DNA of 25,579 bases from Stereocaulon alpinum (Eukaryota > Ascomycota > Lecanoromycetes > Lecanorales > Stereocaulaceae): the NCBI GenBank assembly GCA_018257865.1, contig JAEUBA010000206.1:1-25579 (forward strand). The letters are read 5' to 3'. The notes beneath the pieces were generated by a model that saw only the letters and a list, made by a program, of their open reading frames with translations, was not told the DNA's origin and did not search any database. Shown in pieces: positions 1 through 8,989 of the stretch. The position numbers and the translations under genes were made by a program. Position 1 is the stretch's first letter. Each line of letters starts with the position of its first letter.

Positions 1-129
1 AGCAACCACGCGACGTCTCAACATCGTTCAACCTGCAATGCATTAGGGGAGACATCTCGGCTCTGAATAGGTATTCAGGTTCGTAGCCAGCACCGCGTAC
101 AGGTGTGTCTCCATCGCTGGCCTTTTATT
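1..129. other. Un-RIPed flank, no gene seen
   Basis: Base composition is ordinary and CpA and TpG are common, unlike the AT-rich DNA that starts at about 130. I see no coding frame of useful length. There is a small perfect hairpin at 64-79 (CTGAATA, GG, TATTCAG). The sharp change in composition near 130 suggests the end of the neighbouring transposon relic or a truncation point. Confidence 0.5.
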
Positions 130-600
130 AAGGGTTATTAGATCGGTAGATAGTAGTAACTTTATTATAAAGTCTATTATTATATTATTTTAAGGTAGTT
201 ATAATACTATTAAGAATTAAATTTATTCGTACTTTATATATCTAGCTATTTTATTTTATTAGTATAATATATACTCCTTAATAAATTTTTCTATATATTA
301 TTATAGTCGTAGCGTAGTATATATTTACTATAGTAACTCTATAGTCTTTATAACTCTTAGATATTTTTATACCGGATCTTTATAGTAGTCTCTAATAACT
401 TTTTCTATAATTTCTTTTAGTAAGTAGGTCTTTTCCTAATATTTTAGTATCTAATTATTTCTTTATTAATCTTAAAGCCTTTTAGCTAGGTAATTTTCTT
501 TATAACTCTATTTAAGTTATTTTATAATATCTAGCGCCGTAATATATATTATTAATATTATCTTTTATCTTAGACCTAGTATTCTATCGTTATTTTTTTT
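130..600 (-). pseudogene. Ty3/Gypsy integrase fragment, RIPed
   Basis: On the minus strand, about 150-450 reads as the N-terminal zinc-binding part of a Gypsy integrase: a frame beginning KEIIEKVIRDYYKDPV, followed by VIKTIELL, YIEKFIKE and NKIARYIKYE. The spacing fits the His-His-Cys-Cys domain, but the His and Cys codons have become Tyr (CAC/TGC to TAT/TAC) and Gln or Arg codons have become stops, the typical effect of RIP. The catalytic DDE core that should follow is missing, because normal host sequence begins at about 129. It belongs with the RNase H piece at 900-1320. This is a dead fragment. Confidence 0.75.
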
Positions 601-610
601 AAGAATTACT

Positions 611-893
611 ATAAGAGGATCTACCTAGGAACGTACCCTATAAGGGCCCTAATAGGGCCTATTAGGGATCGTATTAACTATTCTTAACTTTTAGCCCTTA
701 TAGCTTAGGGGTAGAGCTCTAGCCCGAAGTTCTTCCCTTTATAATATATACCTTTCGTGCCCTAGTAGCGCGGCGTAATAGTATACTAAGATTTATTTAA
801 AGACGTAAAGTAGTAATAGTAGGTATCCGTTTATTAGTAGAACTAATTACTAATAATCCTACTTCTCTAGGGTCTACGCTCCTTATACTTATT
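611..893. mobile_element. LTR-like insertion inside the Gypsy relic
   Basis: This block separates the RNase H and integrase pieces of the Gypsy relic and matches neither. Its first half (about 611-747) is a diverged inverted relative of the 130-bp terminal repeats at 18302-18431 and 18842-18971, sharing for example CTTAACTTTT and GGGTAGRGCTCTAGCCCG. It starts TATAAGA and ends CTTTATA. Its second half (about 741-893) is an inverted copy of 24329-24482, just ahead of the gag relic at the right edge. The likely reading is one solo LTR, or two adjoining ones, of nested elements. The exact ends and number of insertions cannot be settled by eye. Confidence 0.5.
741..893 (-). repeat. Inverted copy of 24329-24482
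   Basis: Reverse-complemented, this reads AATAAGTATAAGGAGCGTA at one end and CGAAAGGTATATATTATA at the other, with near-continuous similarity to 24329-24482 (153 versus 154 bp). Most visible differences are transitions. Its position ahead of a gag relic at the right-hand site suggests LTR or leader sequence of that family. Confidence 0.7.
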
Positions 894-899
894 AAGTAG

Positions 900-1320
900 A
901 AGCGGGGTAGTATAACGTCTTCCTACGTACGTACTACGCTAACGGTATATCCCGGTTACGTTATAGCTATACTAAGTATTAGATTACTGCTAATACTAAA
1001 TAGACCCTAATAGTTACTGAGTATTACACCCTTATAATTACCTCCTTTATAATATCTTTCTCTTTTATAAGGTCTATATATTTACTAAGTATATTAGCCC
1101 TCCCGTTATCCTTCTCTAGAATATATATTATTTTAAACTTATATTATCCTAAGAGCTTTAATTATCTAATTTATCTTTAGTTTAGCTATTTTATAGTAGT
1201 AAATCCTATTAGATTTTAATAATCTATGAATATAGTAAGTTCTAAGTAATTTTCCATATATACTCTCTAGTATTATATTACTTCTACTATTACTAATAGT
1301 TCCTTATTATAGATATCCGA
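900..1320 (-). pseudogene. Ty3/Gypsy RNase H fragment, RIPed
   Basis: The minus strand at about 1070-1260 reads as the C-terminal part of a Gypsy RNase H. A segment equivalent to the family's TDHKNL motif (here FIDY, stop, NL) at about 1190-1230 is followed by IRWLKLLG-like sequence with RIP stops, YKFKIIYILEKDNGRANILS at about 1075-1150, and KEKDIIKEVII. The element's order, RNase H then integrase on the minus strand, continues into 130-600 after the nested insertion at 611-893. There are several in-frame TAG/TAA codons of the CAG/CAA/TGG to stop type. The reverse transcriptase that should lie at higher coordinates is absent, so this is a truncated relic. Confidence 0.75.
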
Positions 1321-2318
1321 GCTGTTCGAGGTGAAACTAAGCGGTTTTCGACACGAACTAAGTAGTTTCCGTTAGGCACGAAATTACGCTACCTGAGTAC
1401 TAATAGTACGCTAGATAGTGGGTTAATATCAGAAAGCCTGCCAAGTTGCCTGTATAAGGTGATATTTAGGACCCTTACCCAATGAATCTGGAAAACTTTC
1501 CATAGATATCTTTGCAAACCCTTTCAAGTTACTACCTTAGTTGACAGATCATGACAGAGACCTTATCGGGATCTCTTAGCTGCGCTATCGATCATTCAGC
1601 AAACATCTTTGAAGCGCATGACGACAGATAGTTGGCAAGCTGAACCGAATCATTGTATGGCCTCTCGGCCTCTCCACAGGAGTAGGTAGGTTAAAGTTTG
1701 GATCCATACACGCTCACCTTATTAGGCAAGGGACTCACTTGCTGGAAGTACGAGTAGAATTCTGCTCCGATGCTGCAAGGTAACAGGATACTTCACCACA
1801 TGAGGGCATATGCTACAGAATAAGATTTGTGAGATGTTAGAAGCGGGCGTTAATCCGCGGAGCGGATAGATCTTCATGCTACACTTCGGACATTGCATCT
1901 ACTATAGTCAGCTGGAGGAACATAGTAGTAGTACAGCGGAGACGATTGGAAGTGTACCCACGAATTTGACCAACCCCGAAACGGGATCAGACCTTGCGTC
2001 GAAAGCGGCACAGGTTCGTCTCTTTCTCGGTCTGCCAATCAACAAGGGCATGTTTCGCCAATATAGGAACCACGGAGAGTGGGTCGTCCCATGTAGACCC
2101 TTGCTTGATTCACGTCGTTAGACTCAAGGTTAGTGTCTAATATGTATGGGTGCGACAGGAAATTCCAATCACGCTGATGTATGAGTACGGCCGGGAACTT
2201 CAATTCTGCTCTCGGCGTTCAAAGCTTTCCACTTCCTCTCCGTTTCCCCTCTGTCTTTAATCATTAGAGTACATTGCTGTTAGAACTTCTCAATGATTTG
2301 CTCGGTACTATGTTTTGA
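1321..2318. other. Gene-island DNA without a recognised gene
   Basis: Composition is normal with no RIP signature. The longest open frame (plus strand, 1876-2121, 81 codons from ATG) has no family resemblance that I recognise and no clear intron structure around it, so I do not call it a gene. The segment just upstream of 2319 could have held the promoter of the broken rhodopsin-like gene. Confidence 0.4.
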
Positions 2319-3268
2319 ATGACCTTCTGTACCCCAACTGTGACGACTCCGCCTGATCAGAACGGGAGTCGAGCGCCAACTCTCATGGCTATTATCTGGG
2401 TTACGTTAACGATCTCCACAACTTTGGCTGCCTGTGGAATTTTCACTCGGCTCATGATTTCAAGGCTGCAGGAAAGGATGATGCTGCACTTTTTGTCGCT
2501 ATGGTAAAGTCAAAGAGCTCTGTGGCACACTTTCGAGCTCAACGAAAATACAGATCACGAATGTCCTAACTCAGATATCTTACACAGTATCATCAAGCTA
2601 CGGAACCGGAAGATATATGGCAGCACTTTCCCCTCAGGATGCTAGGGGAGCTATCATATGGATCTTCATTCTCTGAGCCCTTCGGCATTATGGCTTACTG
2701 TATGCCCAAAGTCGCTGTTGCACTCCTTCTTATTCGACCCATGGGTCCTGGGCATCTTGTAAGCTTCCATTGATCTCAAGCTTCGGCAGTAAGTTGACAA
2801 TCAGCTTTCTAACAGTGCTATGATCTGCGCGGTAGTCAAGACCACAAAAACATAGGAACTTGATGATCGTCAGGACCCTACTTGTTCGTTCACTAAAATC
2901 CAATCTGTCCTGCCCACGTTCTCTGCTGAGATCTGAACAGACGTAATTGTATCTCTTCTTCTCTGGTCGGCGTAAGCATTTTCTTTCTAGTATGGTTTGT
3001 ATGTTGTCTGCTGAAATTGTATAAGGTGGAAATAAATGTGCTTATTACATGCGACTGCATTCCTACAATCAGCCCCTTTGTAATATTCTTGAGGAGCAAA
3101 GATGTTCGAAGTGCTTTCCAAGCTAATACTCGAAGTTGGAGCACTCCAGACCGCATCGATCACATTGCACTCACCGACCATGATTCACTTGACAAGGTAA
3201 ACGACTCGGCTGCCAAGTGCGGCCCAAGACATATTGAGGATGACCTGAAAAGAAGGTTCAAACACTAA
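2319..3268 (+). pseudogene. Broken fungal rhodopsin-like membrane protein
   Basis: Pieces of the fungal seven-helix rhodopsin-domain family (often annotated as integral membrane or PTH11-like protein) appear in order. The ATG at 2319 leads to PDQNGSRAPTLMAIIWV and a first membrane helix ending IFTRLMI. After a one-base loss near 2458, the frame continues FKAAGKDDAALFVAM. An apparent GTAAAG donor at about 2503 and TTACACAG acceptor near 2587 lead to YGTGRYMAALSPQDARGAII. A frameshift with TGA at 2674-2676 precedes EPFGIMAYCMPKVAVALLLI. A plausible intron at about 2760-2817 follows. The family's C-terminal signature VEINVLITCDCIPTISPF lies at about 3026-3079, and the frame ends TAA at 3266-3268. 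The middle of the family (extracellular loop and helices around 4-5) is largely missing between about 2820 and 2985. The lesions are indels, not RIP. The family's molecular role is mostly unknown; some members sit in secondary-metabolite clusters. Confidence 0.62.
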
Positions 3269-4041
3269 ACGACGATCACATGCGTACAACAGGAGCTAGA
3301 TCCAGCATTAGTAGGTGGAAGATAGGCAGGAAGATGATGCTCAAGGAGTAGATTTTGCATCAAGGAAAGATGTCAGCCCTGTTCGGATCGTTCTCCATCT
3401 ACATGAGATATCACTATTACGGGCTCTTGACATGTGAAATTCTTTACAAATGGCCGAGCTCTCGGATTCGCTAGCCCACCAGGGGAAAGGACTTCGCTTA
3501 TACTAAACACGTAGATCTAGATATCGACGCGTGTAATACGCATATGGCGTAGTGTGACTGTCTCACATTAGTAGAGTTAACATATCAGGTTTAGGGGATC
3601 CGCTTCAGCTCCTACATGAGCGGAGTAATCGCAAGTTGGCCTTCAAGTGCCTCACTGAACTTACTCTTTCTGCCGTGCATGTTAATGCATTGCTTTCGAC
3701 CGAGAGTGCCCCCACAATGATTGAGGTATATTACCGTCAAGATGTTGGTGACTCCTCATTGGTTGAGATGAGGACCCTATTACTAGACCTATTCAATTTA
3801 GCGCCCTCCGGATTCCTACAAAGAGAATTTCTGTATGCTTCTTGGCTAGAATAGCAATCAATGCAACTGCTATTGCTCCAACTATCAACCGAGGAGCCCT
3901 TGAATGCTCGAGATTACTCCAGCAATCGTCTCAATCATCTTATCCCAACAGCCCCTAAGCAAAGGATTAAAGATCTCAAGCTTGCCGCTTACCCTACAGC
4001 ACAAAGTCAGAACAAAAAGACAATTACAAACGCAGACTGCC
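3269..4041. other. Upstream region of the methyltransferase gene
   Basis: Normal composition. Open frames at 3636-3854 (TTG start) and 3861-4136 have no recognisable family. An in-frame ATG at 3904 could extend the methyltransferase by 46 residues, but those residues do not resemble the family N-terminus. The region probably contains the promoter; I cannot point to a convincing TATA box or operator. Confidence 0.4.
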
Positions 4042-5422
4042 ATGGAAGCACTCCAATCTGCTTACAACGAACTCGTGTCTGGCGGCCCAGAGGGAGCAGA
4101 CACAGCACGCGTGGCTGTGATAGCCAAGGCACGTGACTTGATTGCAACTTTGGAAACGCCTCTTGAATCCATCATGTGGATGGCCTGGGCCGAGGTGCGT
4201 AGTCCTCCTCCTCAATCGATCACTACTTCCTCCTGACACGAGTATTGTTCAGCCTTGACGAGTTTTGCTGCAACCCGAATTGCTATTGACCTCGCTCTAT
4301 TTGAGCATCTATCTACAGACGAAGGGGCCCCCAAAGACGAAAGATCAACTTGCATCCAAGGCTGGCGCCGACTCCAATTTGACTGGTATGAGTCTCGTCA
4401 GTTCTTCAAGTCTTAAGACTGACTACCGACAGGCCGTATTCTGAGGCATCTCGCCTCAATGCGTGTGATTGAAGAAGTAGCTGCCGATACATACAAAGCC
4501 ACGCCGCTCTCTGAAGCTCTCACGACTCCCAAATATCGTGATGCTATTCCCTTTTGGTACGTGATGGTTTGCTGTGTCCATCCGTAACTGATAGCGCACA
4601 GCTCCGAAGCAGCTGGGCCCATCTTTCAGAAGTTGCCAGCCTTCCTTGCTAAGACGAAGTATGAAGAGCCTTTGGATAAAACCGCAGGTCCTTTTCAGTT
4701 CGCTCATAATACCAACTTCGAATACACCGTGTGGTTTAAAGAGCGACCATATATACAAAAAGCCTTCAACAACCACATGGCCGGGTACCACCAAGGCCGG
4801 CCATCTTGGATGGATCCCGGCTTTTACCCCGTGAAAGAGCGTTTTCAACAGGGAATGACGGCTAACAGGCGCGACGTGGCCATCGTGGACATAGGCGGCG
4901 GTATGGGTCATGACCTGGTAGAATTGAAGAAAAAGCAGCCGGGTATGCCCGGACGCTTCATCCTCCAGGACCTGCCTCAAGTCATCGAACAGATTGCACA
5001 GCCGCTCGAAGGCATCGAGGCAACCGTGCATAATTTCTATACCGAGCAGCCCGTGAAAGGTACATAAGATACAAACCTTCCACTGCTCTCCTTAAGACTT
5101 ACACGACTTTACAGGTGCTCGTGTCTACTTCATGCACTCGGTCTTGCACGGCTGGCCTGACGCAGACTGCCGGCGCATCCTGCAGCACATCGTCGCTGTA
5201 ATGAAGAAAGGGTACTCAAAGGTGCTGATCTTCGAGAACGTAGTGCCGGACATGGGGGCTTCTTGGAAGACCACATCGCAGGACTGGTTGATGATGGGCA
5301 TAGCGGCGTCACGGGAGCGGACAGAGGCACAGTGGCGCGAGCTGCTACTGTCGGCTGGTTTGAGGGTCCTGGGCATCTGGACAAAGGAAGTGCATGTTGA
5401 GAGCCTCATCGAGGCTGTGCTA

Positions 5423-5431
<9 letters not shown>
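4042..5431 (+). CDS. SAM-dependent O-methyltransferase, one frameshift
   Basis: A class I SAM-dependent O-methyltransferase of the fungal secondary-metabolism type (Methyltransf_2 fold, the group containing sterigmatocystin/aflatoxin-type methyltransferases). It would transfer methyl from S-adenosylmethionine to a phenolic hydroxyl; the substrate is unknown. Exons: 4042-4198, 4253-4385, 4433-4556, 4602-5059, 5115-5431. The introns are 54, 47, 45 and 55 nt with GT-AG ends, and CTGAC-type branch sites are visible in the first two. The start has the context GCCATGG. The N-terminal dimerisation part includes FAATRIAIDLALFEHL (exon 2) and GRILRHLASMRVIEEVA (exon 3). SAM motif VDIGGGMGHDL lies at about residue 233. 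The catalytic-His motif HSVLHGWPD (His about 302) is in exon 5, followed by ENVVPD and RERTEAQW, which hold the usual acidic partners. Total exon length is 1189 nt, one more than a multiple of three. Exon 2 shifts by +1 between about 4326 and 4342, after EHLSTDEGAPK. Otherwise the length (about 395 residues) and motifs are complete. It is therefore a very recent pseudogene or a sequencing or assembly error. No RIP-type stops are seen. Confidence 0.88.
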
Positions 5432-5485
<54 letters not shown>

Positions 5486-5541
5486 GATTGAATGATTGAA
5501 TGATTGAATGATTGAATGATTGAATGATTGAATGATTGATT
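5422..5541 (+). repeat. GATT microsatellite turning into 8-bp repeat
   Basis: A pure GATT/TTGA tetranucleotide array runs to about 5481, then changes to an 8-bp unit (TGAATGAT, i.e. GATT alternating with GAAT) for about seven or eight copies. The methyltransferase stop codon TGA (5429-5431) lies within the first repeats. Read on the minus strand it encodes an Asn-Gln-Ser-Ile repeat, which is an artefact of the array. Confidence 0.95.
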
Positions 5542-5927
5542 GTTCCTTGTTTGGCGTCTGATTCGATCGATAGGTTGTGGTTGTGCAGATGAGCCGAAGC
5601 CTGATGACAAGAACGCTCGTACTTTGTTAGATTTGATTTGTATTGGACTACTTGAAATGCGCCTACTGAATATTATTTATGGTCGCCCGCTCGTATCATT
5701 AGGTGGGTTCCCTGATGGCGGCTCGTGTCGTCATTTCCTGAAGACTCTCAACACCAACAGCTGACAATCCATTAAACTTCGCCAAATCTTGACTATACTG
5801 CCTCCAGCGCCCAGTATATATGGCCTACAGTCGCAATGAATAGCCCTTTCTATCCGAGATAGAAAGTCCTAGGTAGTTGTTACTTACTAAAATATCACCG
5901 CTGTATGTTTCGCAAAAATTAGGATTC
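5542..5927. other. 3' flank of the methyltransferase, no gene recognised
   Basis: Normal composition. The open frame 5540-5764 (74 codons, TTG start) has no family resemblance that I can see. A perfect 9-bp stem with a 3-nt loop lies at 5846-5866 (CTTTCTATC, CGA, GATAGAAAG). It could be an RNA hairpin but has no other supporting signal. Confidence 0.4.
5846..5866. other. Short perfect hairpin
   Basis: CTTTCTATC and GATAGAAAG are perfect complements around a CGA loop. It lies about 415 bp downstream of the methyltransferase stop. No function can be assigned. Confidence 0.6.
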
Positions 5928-6050
5928 GAAGACGGAAGTAAGCCGGCCCCAGAAGCTACCCTTAGAGGGGCCTTAAGGCTGATCCCTAAAAGGTTCTTTG
6001 AGGGCTGGATCCGGAGGCCGAACTCTAGGGGCGGGCTGACTTCCGTTTTC
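5928..6050. mobile_element. 123-bp foldback (MITE-like) element
   Basis: A terminal inverted repeat of about 23 bp frames this segment: GAAGACGGAAGTAAGCCGGCCCC at the left pairs with GGGGCGGGCTGACTTCCGTTTTC at the right (5928-5950 and 6028-6050) with about three mismatches or wobbles. The 77-bp interior has no coding potential. The element is GC-rich and shows no RIP, in contrast with DNA beginning about 120 bp further on. A target-site duplication is not obvious. A small non-autonomous DNA transposon is the simplest reading; a structured RNA or foldback is an alternative. Confidence 0.5.
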
Positions 6051-6170
6051 CAACCTCATGTACAAACTCTCGCGCCCGATTACGCAGTAGTTTTAGGAAG
6101 CCGTTGGAGAATTCTCTAACTCTATAACAGGATACCAGTAACCTTACATTAAGATAGGGGTTACAGCTCA

Positions 6171-6232
6171 GTATAGGTAGAGAAAAGTTCCGTATAGGTA
6201 GAAAGTTCCGTGCGGGTAGAAAAAAAAAAGTT
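6171..6232 (+). repeat. Short 18-20 bp tandem repeat at composition boundary
   Basis: The motif TATAGGTAGAAAAGTTCCG is repeated about three times with small changes (TATAGGTAGAGAAAAGTTCCG, TATAGGTAGAAAGTTCCG, TGCGGGTAGAA), then comes a poly-A run and an inverted copy (TTCTACCTATAA). It marks the switch from normal to RIPed composition. Confidence 0.65.
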
Positions 6233-7373
6233 CTACCTATAATAAGCTATTTATATATACTAAGTATATCTTAATTATAGTACTATTAGAAAGTTAAGTA
6301 GTAAGTTAGTTCTTATATATACTTAGTATATACTAAGTATCGCCTATAATTATACTTAGCTAAAAGCCTTAGCTTAGTATATACTTCGTATACGCTAAAT
6401 ATTTATAAAGATAGGTTATTATATATATACTTTATATATCTCTAGCGTATTTTTTCCCTAAATTATATCTATTTATATCTACTTCTATATTATTATAATA
6501 TATTCTTTATATATACTTAATATATACCTTATAACTATAATTAATATAAAGCTTCCTTTAATCTATTATACTTATCTATAGTATAAGCTATACTTATACC
6601 TATATAAAGTAATATCTTAAGTTAACTATAATAATACGTAAGTATATAACGCCTAAAACCCCTTTAATAGGGTATACTATTATAGTAAGTATATACTATA
6701 CGTATAATAAGCTTATATTAATCTTAAGTTATAGGCCTAATCTTAGATACTAACTTAGGATAGGTACCTATAGGTATATATCTTACTATACTAAGGTTAT
6801 ACTCTATATATACTAACCTTATACTTAGTATAAGCTACTACCGCTACTACTAGGACTCCTAGTAGGTTTATTAAGAATAGAGGAGCCTAGTATATACTAA
6901 ATTTATATAGTTCCCCCGATTACTGCTACGTATAATACCTATATATATATATAATCTACTTAGTAATATATACTAAGTATATATAGAAGTACTAAACCCC
7001 GTAGCTATTCTATCCTTATTAAATATACTAGTATATATAGTATATAATTTTTATATCCTTTAAGTATATACTAATATTACGTAGATATAATATAGAGGTT
7101 AATAGAGTAACTTAATATAATCTAGTATTTAGCACTTACCCTATAGTAAGGAGAATATATACTAAGTATATATAAAGATAATACTTATATTAATTTAGTT
7201 CTACTAATATTTAAGAGAATAATATCTTAGGGCTAGTAAGTTTTATACTTAACTTAAGCTATATATATACTAAATATATATAGTTACGAATCTATTAAGG
7301 CGAAATATTACTTAGGCTATATAAATTACTAGGTCGAAGTATATAGTTAGTATATATTAAGTATATACTATAC
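6233..7373. repeat. AT-rich RIPed block with recurring palindrome
   Basis: No coding frame or transposon domain is recognised. The block is dominated by TA steps and contains many copies of a palindrome close to TATATACTTAGTATATA or TATATACTAAGTATATA, for example near 6252-6269, 6314-6340, 6376-6396 (variant), 6509-6527, 6966-6984, 7156-7174, 7260-7280 and 7345-7370. It may be RIPed non-coding transposon sequence. The palindromes could be remnants of a motif TGTATACTTAGTATACA after CpA to TpA changes. Confidence 0.6.
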
Positions 7374-7849
7374 TTATTAATTAATTAATTGATTAATTTA
7401 TACGCCTATTCTAGTATCTATATATACTAATAAGGGTGTTCTCTTATATTATTAGGAAATCTAGGGGGGTTAAAGGCCCTCTAGACGCGAAAAAAACCTT
7501 TCTAGAGTTACCCCTTTTAGCTAAAAACTTTCGCTTATTAGCTTACTTATTATTCTACTCTACCTATCTAACCTTACTACTAGGCTTTATAATACTAGTA
7601 ATAATAATCTCTATTACCTTAATAAGCCCTATAATACTTTAGTAGCTCCGTCGCCTTTAGCTTTCTACTTATACTTAGGCTTCTTTATCTTTAGGGTTTT
7701 TATTACTAGTTCTACTTTAATAGGGAGTTTAGACTAGGAGAGCTATTCCTTAATAAGTTAATACTATATTAGGAATCCTAACCTAACTAGCTATCTTATA
7801 GCCGCTCTTATACTAGCGACCTTAACTAGTATAGTCCTAATATTATAAG

Positions 7850-8110
7850 TCTCTACCTCTTTAATAAACTCCTTTTAAGTATCGCTAAGCTTTAGGTAGT
7901 ATAGGAGAATATACTTTATATCCTAATTTCTCTATCTATAACTATAGTAGGTACTATAGACCCCTAGTACTTTCGCCTTATAAAGGAAGTAGTTAAACCT
8001 ATTCTTTTTACTTTAGAGTTAGACTACTATTAAGCTTTCTATCTTCCTAAGCTTTAGGTAGTAGTTATACCTTTCTCTAAATAATAGTTTATTCTATATA
8101 GGTATATAAG
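7850..8110 (-). pseudogene. LINE copy A ORF2 C-terminal zinc region relic
   Basis: The minus strand reads as the C-terminal end of Tad1-type ORF2: a frame with KNRFNYFLYKAKVLGVYSTY, then YSY (equivalent to the Cys pair) and DIKYILLYY (equivalent to the H...C part). The Cys and His codons read as Tyr. It corresponds to about 12960-13210 in copy B. Confidence 0.6.
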
Positions 8111-8989
8111 AGTACTTAGGGATAGTATCCTTATATACCTCCTACTACTTAATCTACTTTATTATTACCTAGCCTTATATCTTTTTAGCTAGGACGCCTA
8201 TATCTTAATACTCCTTAATATCTATTTTTAGGTTATACTAATATACCTTCCTCCTTATTATTATTACTACTTAATCCTAATTCTTTACCTTAAGCTCCTA
8301 TAGGGCCTATTCTTCCTTTTCTAGTAATAGAGTTAGGTATATTAGGCGCGCTCTTCCTCTCCTTCCCTATAGTCTCCTATAGATTAAGCGGTTACCTTTA
8401 ATTATTAAGGGGTATACTCCCCTTAGTACTTAGTATCTTATAACTAGGGTATTTAGATAAGTTTAGATAAGTATAATAACTACTTCCGCTTCTAAGACTT
8501 AGATTAGTATTACCTTATATACTCTAAGTACTATCTATAGGTAGTTATTCTATATTATCGCAAGTGTCTTAATATACTTTTCTATAGCTCCCTACCCCCT
8601 AGTAGGGGTATACTATATTAGAGTAGCGAATATAAGTATAGGCCTTATTACTATACTATATACCTTTCTATACTTCTTAAATATAGCTCCCTAAGTTAAC
8701 CCTACTAAGTACTTAATTATACGGGCTTAAGTAGTAGCCTTTATCTTTACTTACGCTATATATAGGCCCTAGCGGAGTTTAGTATTAATATATAGCCTTA
8801 AGACCCTAATACTTACTTCCGGCTTAACCTCTATATTACTAAATTATACCGTCTCCTTTATATTAAATCTTTTAGGGGTATATAATAGATATACTAGTTT
8901 ATACTTTTAGGGCGTAAATATCGCCCTATATATTTTCGCCTATATTTAGTAGAGCTTATAGGCCTATTCTAGCTATCTATAGTTCGTTT

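Noticed and set aside
1876..2121. 81-codon plus-strand open frame as a gene
   Set aside because: No recognisable family, no supporting introns or neighbours, and a length easily reached by chance at this composition.
3904..4041. Upstream in-frame ATG as the methyltransferase start
   Set aside because: The extra 46 residues do not resemble the family N-terminus; the ATG at 4042 has a strong GCCATGG context and gives the usual length.
4195..4200. GTGCGT as the donor of methyltransferase intron 1
   Set aside because: Using 4195 leaves phase 0 and an immediate TGA in exon 2; the donor at 4199 (GTAGTC) gives the phase needed for the conserved frame.
4456..5031. 191-codon open frame on the minus strand
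   Set aside because: It is antisense to exons 3-4 of the methyltransferase, whose motifs and introns are clear on the plus strand.
5125..5610. 161-codon minus-strand frame with an Asn-Gln-Ser-Ile repeat
   Set aside because: The repeat is the translated microsatellite and the rest is antisense to methyltransferase exon 5.
5540..5764. 74-codon frame after the microsatellite as a gene or methyltransferase extension
   Set aside because: It starts at TTG, has no family resemblance, and the methyltransferase already ends at its usual C-terminus.
7436..7642. 68-codon hydrophobic plus-strand frame, repeated at 12544-12750
   Set aside because: It is antisense to the C-terminal end of LINE ORF2. Its conservation between the two sites is explained by the two LINE copies, and its hydrophobic look comes from AT-rich codons.
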